Shown piece by piece: positions 1 through 7,115 of a DNA stretch of 64,000 nt (position 1 is the first letter of the stretch; every line of letters begins with the position of its first letter). The notes beneath the pieces are model-generated. The model was given only the letters and a program-made list of their open reading frames with translations, was not told the DNA's origin and did no database searches. The position numbers and the translations under genes are program-made. Source of the stretch: an uncultured Paracoccaceae bacterium (lineage in GTDB: Bacteria > Pseudomonadota > Alphaproteobacteria > Rhodobacterales > Rhodobacteraceae); NCBI GenBank assembly GCA_947503175.1, contig CANNCO010000001.1:124001-188000 (forward strand). The letters are read 5' to 3'.

Positions 1-1
1 C

Positions 2-883
2 AATTGGGCGCATGGCAATCTTGGGATTTCGATCGACCCGCAGGCCATGTTCGATATTCAGGTCAAACGGCTGCATGAATACAAGCGCCAGCATCTGAAC
101 ATCCTTGAGACCATCGCGCTATGGCAAGAGATCCGGGACAATCCGGGGGCCGGCTGGACCCCGCGGGTCAAGATCTTCGGGGGCAAGGCGGCCCCGGGCT
201 ATGTCTTTGCCAAGGAAATCATCCACCTGATCAATGCGGTGGCCGAAAAGGTTAACGCCGATCCGGTGGCCTCGCCCTATCTCAAGGTGATTTACCCGCC
301 GAACTACAACGTGACTTTGGCCGAGCGGTTGATCCCGGCGGCCGATCTGAGCGAGCAGATATCGACGGCAGGCAAGGAAGCGTCGGGCACCGGCAACATG
401 AAATTCGCGATGAACGGTTCGCTGACTGTCGGCACGCTGGACGGTGCGAATGTCGAGATCCGCGAGCAGGTCGGGGCGGAGAACTTCTTTCTGTTCGGGA
501 TGACGGCGCAGGAAGTCGTTGAACGGCGCGGGATCTCGGGCCATGCGGCGCTGGCAATCGCGGCGGATCCGCGTCTAGCGCGCGCGCTGAAGACCTTGCG
601 CGACGGGACGTTCAGCCCGGATGCGCCGGGGCTGTTTGCGGGGATCGCCGACAATGTGTCGGGGCCAGACTATTTTCTGGTCGCATCGGATTTCAGCGAT
701 TACTGGCGGGCGCAGCGCGAGATCGACTGGGTCTATGCCGATCAGCATCGGTGGATGACGATGGCGGCGCAGAATACCGCGCGGTCCGGCTGGTTCTCGT
801 CGGACCGGACGATCCGCAGCTATATGACGGATATCTGGAACGCGGATGTGGCCGAGCCGTTGCGCAAGCTGGCAGCGGAGTAA
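2..883 (+). CDS. glgP: Glycogen/starch phosphorylase, C-terminal part (5' truncated by window edge)
   Basis: Glycogen phosphorylase releases glucose-1-phosphate from alpha-1,4-glucans in the cytoplasm using pyridoxal phosphate. The reading frame is open from the first base of the window, so the true start lies outside; about 293 C-terminal residues are present out of roughly 800 usual for the family. Visible family motifs are FDIQVKRLHEYKRQ near the beginning and the PLP-binding stretch EASGTGNMKFAMNG, whose lysine carries the cofactor, followed by GTLDGANVEI. The C-terminus appears intact. The gene converges on soxT with a 4-nt gap and belongs to a glycogen-metabolism neighbourhood mostly outside the window. 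Confidence 0.95.
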   Translation, partial: NWAHGNLGISIDPQAMFDIQVKRLHEYKRQHLNILETIALWQEIRDNPGAGWTPRVKIFGGKAAPGYVFAKEIIHLINAVAEKVNADPVASPYLKVIYPPNYNVTLAERLIPAADLSEQISTAGKEASGTGNMKFAMNGSLTVGTLDGANVEIREQVGAENFFLFGMTAQEVVERRGISGHAALAIAADPRLARALKTLRDGTFSPDAPGLFAGIADNVSGPDYFLVASDFSDYWRAQREIDWVYADQHRWMTMAAQNTARSGWFSSDRTIRSYMTDIWNADVAEPLRKLAAE

Positions 884-887
884 CCCG

Positions 888-1943
888 TCAGACCGAGACC
901 CAGCCGGTGATCAGGTGGCGCAGGCCGATGGCCGCGCCCGCGAAGATCGCCGCCAGCGTCAGCGGCGCGCCATAGGCCAGAACCGACATGGCCGACAGCC
1001 CCTGACCGACAGAACAGCCGATGGCGAGGATCGCGCCGCCGCCCATCAGCGCCGCGCCCATGATCTGACGGCGGAGCTCGCGCGGGTCTTCGCAGGCTTC
1101 CCAGCGGAAATGGCCCTTGATCAGCGAACCGATGAACGCGCCCGCAAGAACGCCGCCAACGGAGCCGACCGCGAAGCTGATCGTCGTGCCGGAGGCCGTC
1201 ATGACATAGAGGATGGTTTCCCCGAGAGGGGCGACGAACGTATAGCTTTCCAGCGATGTCGCGCCGAAGCTGCGTTGCGCGGCGATGTGGGTTCCCGCCC
1301 ATGCGAACGCGATGGCGAGGCCGACGATATGCCCCCAGAGGATCAGGCCGCGTTCGGCGCGGAAGGTCTTGGATTTCAGCGCGAAGATCATGATTGCAGC
1401 ACCCGCGAAGACGCCGAACACCGGCGCACCGATCCCGGTCAGCGCCTCGGCCAGATGCGCAAGGCCCGGTGCCGTCTGGGAGACGAGCAGATCGTCGGGG
1501 AACATCCTGACGCGCAGTGCGGCAAGCGGGCCGGACATGACGACATAACCGGTGATCCCCATCACCAGAACGATCACGAAAGACCGCAGATCGCCGCCGC
1601 CCAACCGGGCCAGTGCGCCGAAGCCGCAATTCCCGGCAATCGCCATGCCATAGCCGAAGAGAAGGCCGCCGAGGATATGGGCGACCGGGTTCCAGCCGCC
1701 GTCGAGATGGGGAATCTGGCTGGTCGGGATCAGACCCACGCCGATCAGCGCGAATGTCCCCATCATCGCGGTGCCGAGGGCTATGCCCCACATCCGGAGA
1801 CGATGGTCGGAGCCACCGTAAAGGGCATCCTCGATCGCGCCCAATGTGCAGAACCGGCCCAGCCGCGCGGCGAGGCCCAGTGCTATTCCGCCAATTGCCG
1901 CGACCAGCGCCACGAAGGCGCCGTCGCTGATCTGGATGTCCAT
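888..1943 (-). CDS. soxT: SoxT-type YeeE/YedE sulfur-compound transporter
   Basis: A 351-residue polytopic inner-membrane protein of the YeeE/YedE family, whose studied members take up thiosulfate. Three cysteines sit in the family's characteristic settings: C32 in GRFCTLGA, C106 in AGNCGFG and C310 in IGCSVGQG. In the family such cysteines are thought to relay thiosulfate through the membrane. The gene is last in the leftward arm soxS-hbp-soxR-soxT, 53 nt after soxR, the place where soxT is found in other alphaproteobacterial sox loci. A second homologue (14161-15231) closes the other end of the locus. The transported substrate is inferred from family and context. Confidence 0.85.
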   Translation of the reverse strand: MDIQISDGAFVALVAAIGGIALGLAARLGRFCTLGAIEDALYGGSDHRLRMWGIALGTAMMGTFALIGVGLIPTSQIPHLDGGWNPVAHILGGLLFGYGMAIAGNCGFGALARLGGGDLRSFVIVLVMGITGYVVMSGPLAALRVRMFPDDLLVSQTAPGLAHLAEALTGIGAPVFGVFAGAAIMIFALKSKTFRAERGLILWGHIVGLAIAFAWAGTHIAAQRSFGATSLESYTFVAPLGETILYVMTASGTTISFAVGSVGGVLAGAFIGSLIKGHFRWEACEDPRELRRQIMGAALMGGGAILAIGCSVGQGLSAMSVLAYGAPLTLAAIFAGAAIGLRHLITGWVSV

Positions 1944-1996
1944 CGGACTCCCCCCTTTTTCGGGTGCGGGCTTGTTGGTCCTACAGGCCCGCGCCC

Positions 1997-2332
1997 TTAC
2001 CGATCCTTGCAGAACAGGTCGTAGACGACTTCGAGTATTCGCCGCGGTTTTTCGTCGGTCAAGCTGTAGTAGATCGTCTTGCCGTCGCGCCGCGGTGTGA
2101 CCAGGCCTTCGAGTCGCAGGCGCGACAGTTGCTGTGACACGGCGGCCTGCCGGAGTGACAGAAGCTCTTCCAGCTCGGTTACGGTCTTTTCACCCGAGAC
2201 AAGGTGGCAGAGGATCATCAGCCGCCCCTCGTGGCTGATCGCCTTGAGGAAGTTCGAGGCCGAGGTTGCACTTTTCACCATGCTGTCCATCTCGTCCTCG
2301 GACATATCGGTGCTGAAGACCGGCAAGGCCAT
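1997..2332 (-). CDS. soxR: ArsR-family sulfur-responsive repressor SoxR
   Basis: A 111-residue ArsR/SmtB winged-helix protein. The DNA-recognition helix lies around residues 56-74 (LLSLRQAAVSQQLSRL), followed by a beta-wing around 77-90. C42 (ILCHLVSG) and C108 (LFCKD) match the spacing of the two reactive cysteines in the SqrR/BigR/SoxR subgroup, which sense persulfides through a disulfide or polysulfide link rather than metals. It is expected to repress the sox genes until reduced sulfur compounds appear. It lies 3 nt downstream of the heme-binding-type gene and upstream of soxT, in one leftward transcript starting with soxS. Confidence 0.9.
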   Translation of the reverse strand: MALPVFSTDMSEDEMDSMVKSATSASNFLKAISHEGRLMILCHLVSGEKTVTELEELLSLRQAAVSQQLSRLRLEGLVTPRRDGKTIYYSLTDEKPRRILEVVYDLFCKDR

Positions 2333-2335
2333 GGG

Positions 2336-2842
2336 TCAGAACGCGATCTGATCGGCGACGGCGTCGATGCCGGCCTGTGCGCATTCGTCGTCTAGGCTGG
2401 GACCCGGCGCGCCGGAGACGCCGATGCCCCCGACCATCGAAGTCGGTCCGTTGACCATCAGCCCGCCGCCCAGAGGCAGCGCATCGGACAGGAACCGGAT
2501 GCCGTAGGACTCGGTGCCCGGCTGGGTCGCCTCGTTCAACTCGGACGTATCGGTGCGGAAGCTGACGACCGTCCATGCCTTGCGGAATGATGTCTCGTAG
2601 ACGTGGCCGCCGGCAAAGCGGTCGCGGATAAAGACCTGCGGGACACCGAACCGGTCGACCACGGTCACACCGACCTGATACCCCGCCTCGCGGCAATGGA
2701 TCATCGCGGCCTCGGCCATCTGATAGGCGACTTCGGGCTTCAGAACCTCGAAGGTGACGAACGGGCTGTCATCGTCGGCATTTGCGTGAAACGGCAGGGC
2801 GGTGAGTGCCGCGAATGCCAGTGTTGCAATTGATTTCCGCAT
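2336..2842 (-). CDS. Secreted heme-binding-type (GlcG/HbpS family) protein
   Basis: The product has 168 residues. An apparent signal peptide (MRKSIATLAFAALTALPFHA) should export it to the periplasm. The remainder resembles the GlcG/HbpS fold (DUF336), with the hallmark runs VGVTVVDRFGVPQVFIRD, a SFRKAWTVVSF stretch and a glycine-rich end, GGLMVNGPTSMVGGIGVSG. Some members of this family bind heme, and others are of unknown function. The ATG overlaps the soxS stop codon (TAATG), and soxR follows after 3 nt, so the gene is translationally embedded between soxS and soxR. A role in cytochrome (SoxXA, SoxD, SoxE) maturation or heme/redox sensing is only inference. Confidence 0.8.
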   Translation of the reverse strand: MRKSIATLAFAALTALPFHANADDDSPFVTFEVLKPEVAYQMAEAAMIHCREAGYQVGVTVVDRFGVPQVFIRDRFAGGHVYETSFRKAWTVVSFRTDTSELNEATQPGTESYGIRFLSDALPLGGGLMVNGPTSMVGGIGVSGAPGPSLDDECAQAGIDAVADQIAF

Positions 2843-3222
2843 TACGATCCCTCTTCGGTTGATTTGGATTCTGCAATCATCTGGGCCAGAAGGCTCCAGA
2901 AGAAGTCTTCGCCCGGGTATCCTTCGATCCGCGACACTTCCTGACCATCCCGTAAAAGCACGAAAGTGGGTGTGTAGACCAGTGGGCGGGCCACGGTCAC
3001 GTCGTCGGGCAGGGGCGCATGAAGGCTGATACGGCGCAGTGGCGCAGCCGTACCTTCGGGTGTTTTCGGATAGATCGGTGCGATTTCCGCGTTCCAGCGC
3101 GCGCACCACATGCAGCCGCGCTCTTCCACCATGACGAGCTCTAACGCCGCCGACGATAGTGCCGTCGACGCCCAGATCAAAGCGGCAGTCAGTGTCATTT
3201 TGATGGTGGCGGATACTTCCAC
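2842..3222 (-). CDS. soxS: Periplasmic thioredoxin-like protein SoxS
   Basis: A small thioredoxin-fold protein with the redox pair CMWC near the N-terminus and the cis-proline loop TPTFVLL. In Paracoccus SoxS keeps the sulfur-carrier cysteine of SoxY reduced and active. The start is uncertain. The ATG at 3198 gives 118 residues but a signal peptide with no positive charge and no good Shine-Dalgarno. A GTG at 3222 is preceded by AGAGG at a spacing of 10 nt and adds a lysine to the n-region, so it is preferred here. The gene heads the leftward arm and is divergent from soxV across a short intergenic region carrying the shared sox motif. Confidence 0.85.
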   Translation of the reverse strand: MEVSATIKMTLTAALIWASTALSSAALELVMVEERGCMWCARWNAEIAPIYPKTPEGTAAPLRRISLHAPLPDDVTVARPLVYTPTFVLLRDGQEVSRIEGYPGEDFFWSLLAQMIAESKSTEEGS

Positions 3223-3243
3223 GATTGACGCACCTCTTTTGCA

Positions 3244-3259
3244 TCTATTAATTTGAATA
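3244..3259. promoter_or_regulatory. Candidate SoxR-responsive motif between soxS and soxV
   Basis: On the minus strand this reads TATTCAAATTAATAGA. Nearly the same string, TATTCAAAAAATAGA, occurs at 5730-5744 in front of soxX. These are the two intergenic regions where SoxR of other alphaproteobacteria binds. Both sites are AT-rich in a GC-rich genome. Operator function is inference; the similarity between the two is direct observation. Confidence 0.45.
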
Positions 3260-3282
3260 TGTGATTTGATCAAGGAAAAGAG

Positions 3283-4014
3283 ATGTTCGATGTTACGCTG
3301 GCAGGTGCTGGATTTGCCGGGCTCCTTTCGTTTCTCAGCCCCTGCATTCTGCCGATCGTGCCATTCTACCTGAGCTATCTGGCGGGTGTAAGCATGAACC
3401 AGATCGCGGCAGACGGCGTGTTGAGCCGCGAGGTGCGGATGCGTGCCATCGCCGCGTCGGTGATGTTTGCCGCAGGTGTCATCGTGGTGTTCATGGCGCT
3501 GGGCGCGGCGTCGAGCATGGCGGGGCAGTTCGTGCGCGACTGGTTTGACGTGCTGCGCTGGATTGCGGCAGCGATCATCATAGCGATGGGGCTTCATTTC
3601 CTTGGGGTGATCCGGATCGGCTTTCTGTACCGGCAGTTTCGGGCCGATGCCGGAAGTACGTCGAATGTAAGCCTGATCGGCGCCTTCGTGATCGGTCTGG
3701 CCTTCGCGTTCGGCTGGACGCCCTGTGTCGGGCCGGTTCTGGCGGCGATCCTGTTTACAGCGGCAGGCGCCGAGACGGCGATGCGGGGCGCGATGCTGTT
3801 GTTCGTGTACGGTGTGGGGATGACGTTTCCCTTTATCGTCGCGGCGGCGTTTGTGGGTCCCTTCATGCGCTGGATGCAGGGATTTCGGCGGCATCTGCCA
3901 GTGGTGGAAAAGGTCATGGGTGCGATGCTGATTGTATTCGGGGTTCTGATTGCGACCGAGACGATCAACTATATTGCGAATTGGATGGTTCAATACTGGC
4001 CGGCGATCGGCTGA
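3283..4014 (+). CDS. soxV: CcdA-family thiol-reductant transporter SoxV
   Basis: A 243-residue membrane protein with about six transmembrane segments, of the CcdA/DsbD-beta family. It carries electrons from cytoplasmic thioredoxin across the membrane to periplasmic SoxW and SoxS. The two functional cysteines are seen as C21 in LSPCILPIVPFYLSY and C148 in GWTPCVGPVLA, each flanked by the family prolines. It is the first gene of the rightward arm, 12 nt ahead of soxW, with a GGA-type Shine-Dalgarno. The divergent arrangement with soxS suggests shared control by SoxR. Confidence 0.93.
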   Translation: MFDVTLAGAGFAGLLSFLSPCILPIVPFYLSYLAGVSMNQIAADGVLSREVRMRAIAASVMFAAGVIVVFMALGAASSMAGQFVRDWFDVLRWIAAAIIIAMGLHFLGVIRIGFLYRQFRADAGSTSNVSLIGAFVIGLAFAFGWTPCVGPVLAAILFTAAGAETAMRGAMLLFVYGVGMTFPFIVAAAFVGPFMRWMQGFRRHLPVVEKVMGAMLIVFGVLIATETINYIANWMVQYWPAIG

Positions 4015-4026
4015 TGGGAGGATGAT

Positions 4027-4602
4027 ATGAGACGATTTCTGATGACCTTGGTGGCGATGAGCCTTGCCCTTCCCGTGGCGGCGGCGGAGCTGGGAGACGA
4101 TGGTCTGCACAAGACGTCATGGATGCGCGACACGTTCAAGGATCTGAACGAGGATCTGGCCGAGGCGAATGCGGAAGGCAAGCGGCTGGCGCTGATCTTT
4201 GAGCAGCGGGGGTGCATCTACTGCACCGAGATGCATGAGAAGTCGTTCCCCGATCCGCGCGTGACGAAGGTGATCGAGGAGAATTTCTTCGTCGTGCAGT
4301 TGAACCTGCATGGCGATCTGGAAGTGACCGATCTGGATGGCGAGATTCTAACCGAGAAGCAGGCCGCGCGGAAGTGGGGTATTCTGTTCACGCCGACGAT
4401 CATTTTTCTGCCCGAAGAGGTGCGTGACGAAGCGGCGGTGACGCAAGCCGTCGCGACGATGCCCGGCGCGTTCGGTCCGGGGACGACGCTGGATATGTTC
4501 ACGTGGGTCGCTGAGAAACGGTATCAGGATCAGTCCGAAGAGGATTTCCAACGGTATCACGCGCGGATGATCCGCGAGCGCAGCGACGGGTCGACGGACT
4601 GA
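4027..4602 (+). CDS. soxW: Periplasmic thioredoxin SoxW
   Basis: A 191-residue thioredoxin-like protein with a signal peptide (MRRFLMTLVAMSLALPVAAA) and the active site C63-IY-C66, followed by the cis-proline loop TPTIIFL. SoxW receives electrons from SoxV in the membrane and feeds the periplasmic sulfur-oxidising system. It is separated from soxV by 12 nt, with GGGAGGATGAT as ribosome-binding region. The usual continuation into soxX is interrupted here by a leftward gene at 4710-5522. Confidence 0.9.
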   Translation: MRRFLMTLVAMSLALPVAAAELGDDGLHKTSWMRDTFKDLNEDLAEANAEGKRLALIFEQRGCIYCTEMHEKSFPDPRVTKVIEENFFVVQLNLHGDLEVTDLDGEILTEKQAARKWGILFTPTIIFLPEEVRDEAAVTQAVATMPGAFGPGTTLDMFTWVAEKRYQDQSEEDFQRYHARMIRERSDGSTD

Positions 4603-4709
4603 CGGCGACGCCATGATGCCAGTGCCTGTCTGACGGCGTGTCTTGCGGATAAAGCGGCCATTTGATGCTGATCTCTTTGTGCCGGTTGCCGTCCCGTGCG
4701 CCGGGCCTG

Positions 4710-5522
4710 TCACAGCGTATGGTAAGAGGTGATCCGGCCGCGAAAATAGGGCTTGTAGACGCCATCATCCACATAGCCGGCCTCGGCGGTGCGCGGAATC
4801 CGGCGCCCGCCGATCTCGCCATAGTCCGAGAACAGGCCACGCCACCCGCGGAGAACCGTTTCGCCGGTGGAGACATCCGGGCGGTCGCGGGCGGAAACTT
4901 CCAACACGTCGCCCCCGTCATCGAACAGGAACCGCGCGACGGCAGGACGCGGGGAGAGCGGCAACTCGGCCTCGACCGTCTGGGCGTCGATCTGCCGCCA
5001 GACAATCGACGGGTTCGACAGGATCGCGTCAGGTGCCAGGGGAAGCTCCAGGAGATAGCGCATGGCCTCGGCGAGATCGGCATCCGGCCCGTCGAACCGA
5101 CCCACCCGGATCGATCCAAGGAGCCGCACCTCCAGCACACCTTCGCCGCCGGTGAAGCGGTCAATCACACGGACCGCCGGAACTGGCCAGCCCGCCCCTT
5201 CGGCGGTCCAGACGAAGCCCGGTTCGGCGATCGCGATATGCTGGCGCGCCGAGGAGGTCGACCATGTCTCGCCGCGCAGCAGTTCGGCGTCTTGTGTGAA
5301 GCGAATCGCGCGCGGCAGGCCGCCCTGTCCGGCCAGACCCCGTTCCGCGAAGCGACGCATCGGTTCGGGGACCTCTGCGGGATCGCGTGGCGCGGGGGTC
5401 GGCGTGGTTCGGATTCTTTCCTCATGCCGCGCGACTTCGGCCAGAAACCTTCCGGCCAGAACAAGCTGGGCGAGCACGGCCGCAACCAGGAGGATCAGGC
5501 CAACAAGAAGCGCGGTTTTCAT
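4710..5522 (-). CDS. Membrane-anchored protein of unknown function interrupting the sox locus
   Basis: A 270-residue protein with one N-terminal membrane segment (about residues 4-24). The rest looks soluble and is rich in beta-strand-like alternation, with FLFDDGGDVLEVSA and a C-terminal GGRRIPRTAEAGY. It resembles hypothetical proteins annotated as DUF6544/DUF6920-like, but that assignment is from memory and uncertain. It lies between soxW and soxX on the opposite strand, converging on soxW and divergent from soxX, so it is not part of the sox transcript. No catalytic motif is recognised and no function is proposed. Confidence 0.7.
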   Translation of the reverse strand: MKTALLVGLILLVAAVLAQLVLAGRFLAEVARHEERIRTTPTPAPRDPAEVPEPMRRFAERGLAGQGGLPRAIRFTQDAELLRGETWSTSSARQHIAIAEPGFVWTAEGAGWPVPAVRVIDRFTGGEGVLEVRLLGSIRVGRFDGPDADLAEAMRYLLELPLAPDAILSNPSIVWRQIDAQTVEAELPLSPRPAVARFLFDDGGDVLEVSARDRPDVSTGETVLRGWRGLFSDYGEIGGRRIPRTAEAGYVDDGVYKPYFRGRITSYHTL

Positions 5523-5729
5523 CGGTTATGCTCCAAGATGCAGGGCCAGCCTGCCATCCGCCCGCGAGGGTGCAATTGACCTATCGCAATCGGCGGCGCT
5601 CGCTGCATGTTACATCGATAGCACTGCGCTCGCCGCACGACTGAAGCGTTTGTCGGCTGCGCGGAACCGGCACGAACCGCCGCGGTTGTTCGGCGGGCTA
5701 TTAGGGGCCGATATGCGGCATGGCGATAT

Positions 5730-5746
5730 TATTCAAAAAATAGAAT
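5730..5746. promoter_or_regulatory. Candidate SoxR operator upstream of soxX
   Basis: TATTCAAAAAATAGA followed by AT forms the imperfect dyad ATTC-N8-GAAT at 5731-5746. It lies about 70 nt before the soxX start in a 292-nt gap that is otherwise free of genes. It matches the motif between soxS and soxV. Repressor binding is inferred. Confidence 0.45.
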
Positions 5747-5814
5747 TTGTTGTTGCGTGAGGTGGGCGGTGTCTATTACGGTATACGGGTAACGGTCTCG
5801 TGAAGGGAGGAGTC

Positions 5815-6282
5815 ATGAGGAATTTGACGACCGCAATAGCGGCGTTTCTGCTGGCGGGGAGTGCTTATGCAGAACCGGTGGCACCGTCCGATGTGGTGTT
5901 TGAAGATGGCGCGATACCGGTTTCATTGACCGGAACACCGGGCGATCCGGTGGCGGGCCGTGAGGTGATGATCGCACGCGGGCTTGGTAACTGTGTGGCG
6001 TGCCATACGGCGGAAGCCTATGCGGACGTACCGTTCCACGGCGAAGTTGGTCCGCCGCTCGACTTTGTCGGCGAACGTTGGACCGAAGCCGAACTGCGCG
6101 GGATCATAGCGGACGCGAAGATGATGTTCGACGGAACGATCATGCCGTCGTTCTATAAGAATGCGGGATATATCCGGCCAGGCAATGCCTTTACCGGAAA
6201 AGCCGCTGAAGGTGAGCTGCCGCCGCTTCTGTCGGCGCAGCAGGTTGAGGATGTCGTCGCCTATCTGATGACGATCAAGTGA
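5815..6282 (+). CDS. soxX: Monoheme cytochrome SoxX
   Basis: A 155-residue secreted c-type cytochrome, the small subunit of SoxXA, which joins thiosulfate oxidatively to the SoxY cysteine. The signal peptide ends at AYA-EP. Heme attaches at C60-VA-C63-H64, and a methionine in GTIMPSF is a likely axial ligand. The ATG at 5815 is chosen over an in-frame GTG at 5800 because AAGGGAGG lies 4 nt upstream of it. It heads the structural operon soxXYZABCDEF. A GGCAGC/GCTGCC hairpin lies between its stop codon and soxY. Confidence 0.95.
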   Translation: MRNLTTAIAAFLLAGSAYAEPVAPSDVVFEDGAIPVSLTGTPGDPVAGREVMIARGLGNCVACHTAEAYADVPFHGEVGPPLDFVGERWTEAELRGIIADAKMMFDGTIMPSFYKNAGYIRPGNAFTGKAAEGELPPLLSAQQVEDVVAYLMTIK

Positions 6283-6290
6283 ATTCTTGC

Positions 6291-6310
6291 GGCAGCGTTG
6301 GTCTGCTGCC
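6291..6310 (+). other. Intercistronic hairpin between soxX and soxY
   Basis: GGCAGC and GCTGCC form a 6-bp stem with an 8-nt loop, directly after soxX and just ahead of the soxY Shine-Dalgarno (AGGAGG). There is no T-run, so it is more likely an RNA-stability or processing element than a terminator. Confidence 0.4.
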
Positions 6311-6327
6311 TGAACAGGAGGTTTTGA

Positions 6328-6744
6328 ATGACCCTATCAAGACGTGAAACGCTTGTCCTCGGACTGGGCGCGGCCGTTGCGGTAATGATGCCGCTTGGCG
6401 CACATGCCGCGGTCGAGGACGCGATTGCCGCCTTTACCGGCGGCGCTGATGTGAGCGAAGGCGGGGTCACCCTGACCGCGCCCGAGATTGCCGAGAACGG
6501 CAATACGGTGCCGATTTCGGTTTCCGCGCCCGGTGCAGTTTCGATCATGATTCTCGCCGCGGGCAATCCGAATCCGGATGTGGGCACTTTCAACTTCGGT
6601 CCTCTCATGCCGAGGCAGGAAGCCTCGACCCGGGTCCGGCTGGCCGGAACCCAGGACCTGATCGCAGTGGCAAAGATGTCGGATGGCAGCTTTGTTCAGA
6701 CCTCGCGCGAGGTGAAAGTCACAATCGGCGGCTGCGGCGGCTAA
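6328..6744 (+). CDS. soxY: Sulfur-carrier protein SoxY
   Basis: A 138-residue protein with a twin-arginine-type leader (SRRETLVLGLG). It ends in GGCGG, whose C136 is the swinging-arm cysteine that covalently holds the sulfur intermediates. The mature part fits the Ig-like SoxY fold. It is exported together with SoxZ as a folded complex, which is why only SoxY needs the leader. The Shine-Dalgarno is AGGAGG. It is followed by soxZ after 15 nt. Confidence 0.96.
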   Translation: MTLSRRETLVLGLGAAVAVMMPLGAHAAVEDAIAAFTGGADVSEGGVTLTAPEIAENGNTVPISVSAPGAVSIMILAAGNPNPDVGTFNFGPLMPRQEASTRVRLAGTQDLIAVAKMSDGSFVQTSREVKVTIGGCGG

Positions 6745-6759
6745 AAGGGAGCTAAAGAC

Positions 6760-7086
6760 ATGGCAGATGGAAAACCCCGCGTCCGGGTCCCGAAGACAGC
6801 TTCGGCGGGCGAACAGATCACCATCAAGACGCTGATCAGCCACAAGATGGAATCGGGCCAGCGCAAGGACGGCGACGGCAACCCGATCCCGCGTCAGATC
6901 ATCAACCGCTTTACCGCCGAGTTTAACGGCGAGGTTGTGATCGATGTGACGATGGAGCCTGCGATTTCGACAAATCCGTATTTCGAGTTCGATGCGGTTG
7001 TGCCGGAAAGCGGCGAGTTCGTGTTCACCTGGTATGACGACAATGGTGATGTCTACACAACATCCAGCCCCATAACGGTGAGCTGA
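6760..7086 (+). CDS. soxZ: Sulfur-carrier partner SoxZ
   Basis: A 108-residue protein without a signal peptide, as usual for SoxZ, which travels with SoxY through the Tat system. The family pattern is visible in KPRVRVPKTASAGE, IKTLISHKMESGQR and FTWYDDNGDVY. Together with SoxY it forms the carrier on which thiosulfate sulfur is oxidised. It lies 15 nt after soxY and 29 nt before soxA. Confidence 0.96.
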   Translation: MADGKPRVRVPKTASAGEQITIKTLISHKMESGQRKDGDGNPIPRQIINRFTAEFNGEVVIDVTMEPAISTNPYFEFDAVVPESGEFVFTWYDDNGDVYTTSSPITVS

Positions 7087-7115
7087 GCATAAACTGCCGT
7101 AAGGGGAGGAGAGGC

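Noticed and set aside
3199-3282. Small leader peptide between soxS and soxV
   Set aside because: The gap is 60 nt from the GTG start. No open frame with a ribosome-binding site was found.
5800-5814. GTG at 5800 as an earlier soxX start
   Set aside because: It would place the strong Shine-Dalgarno AAGGGAGG inside the gene. The ATG at 5815 fits both the signal and the signal peptide.
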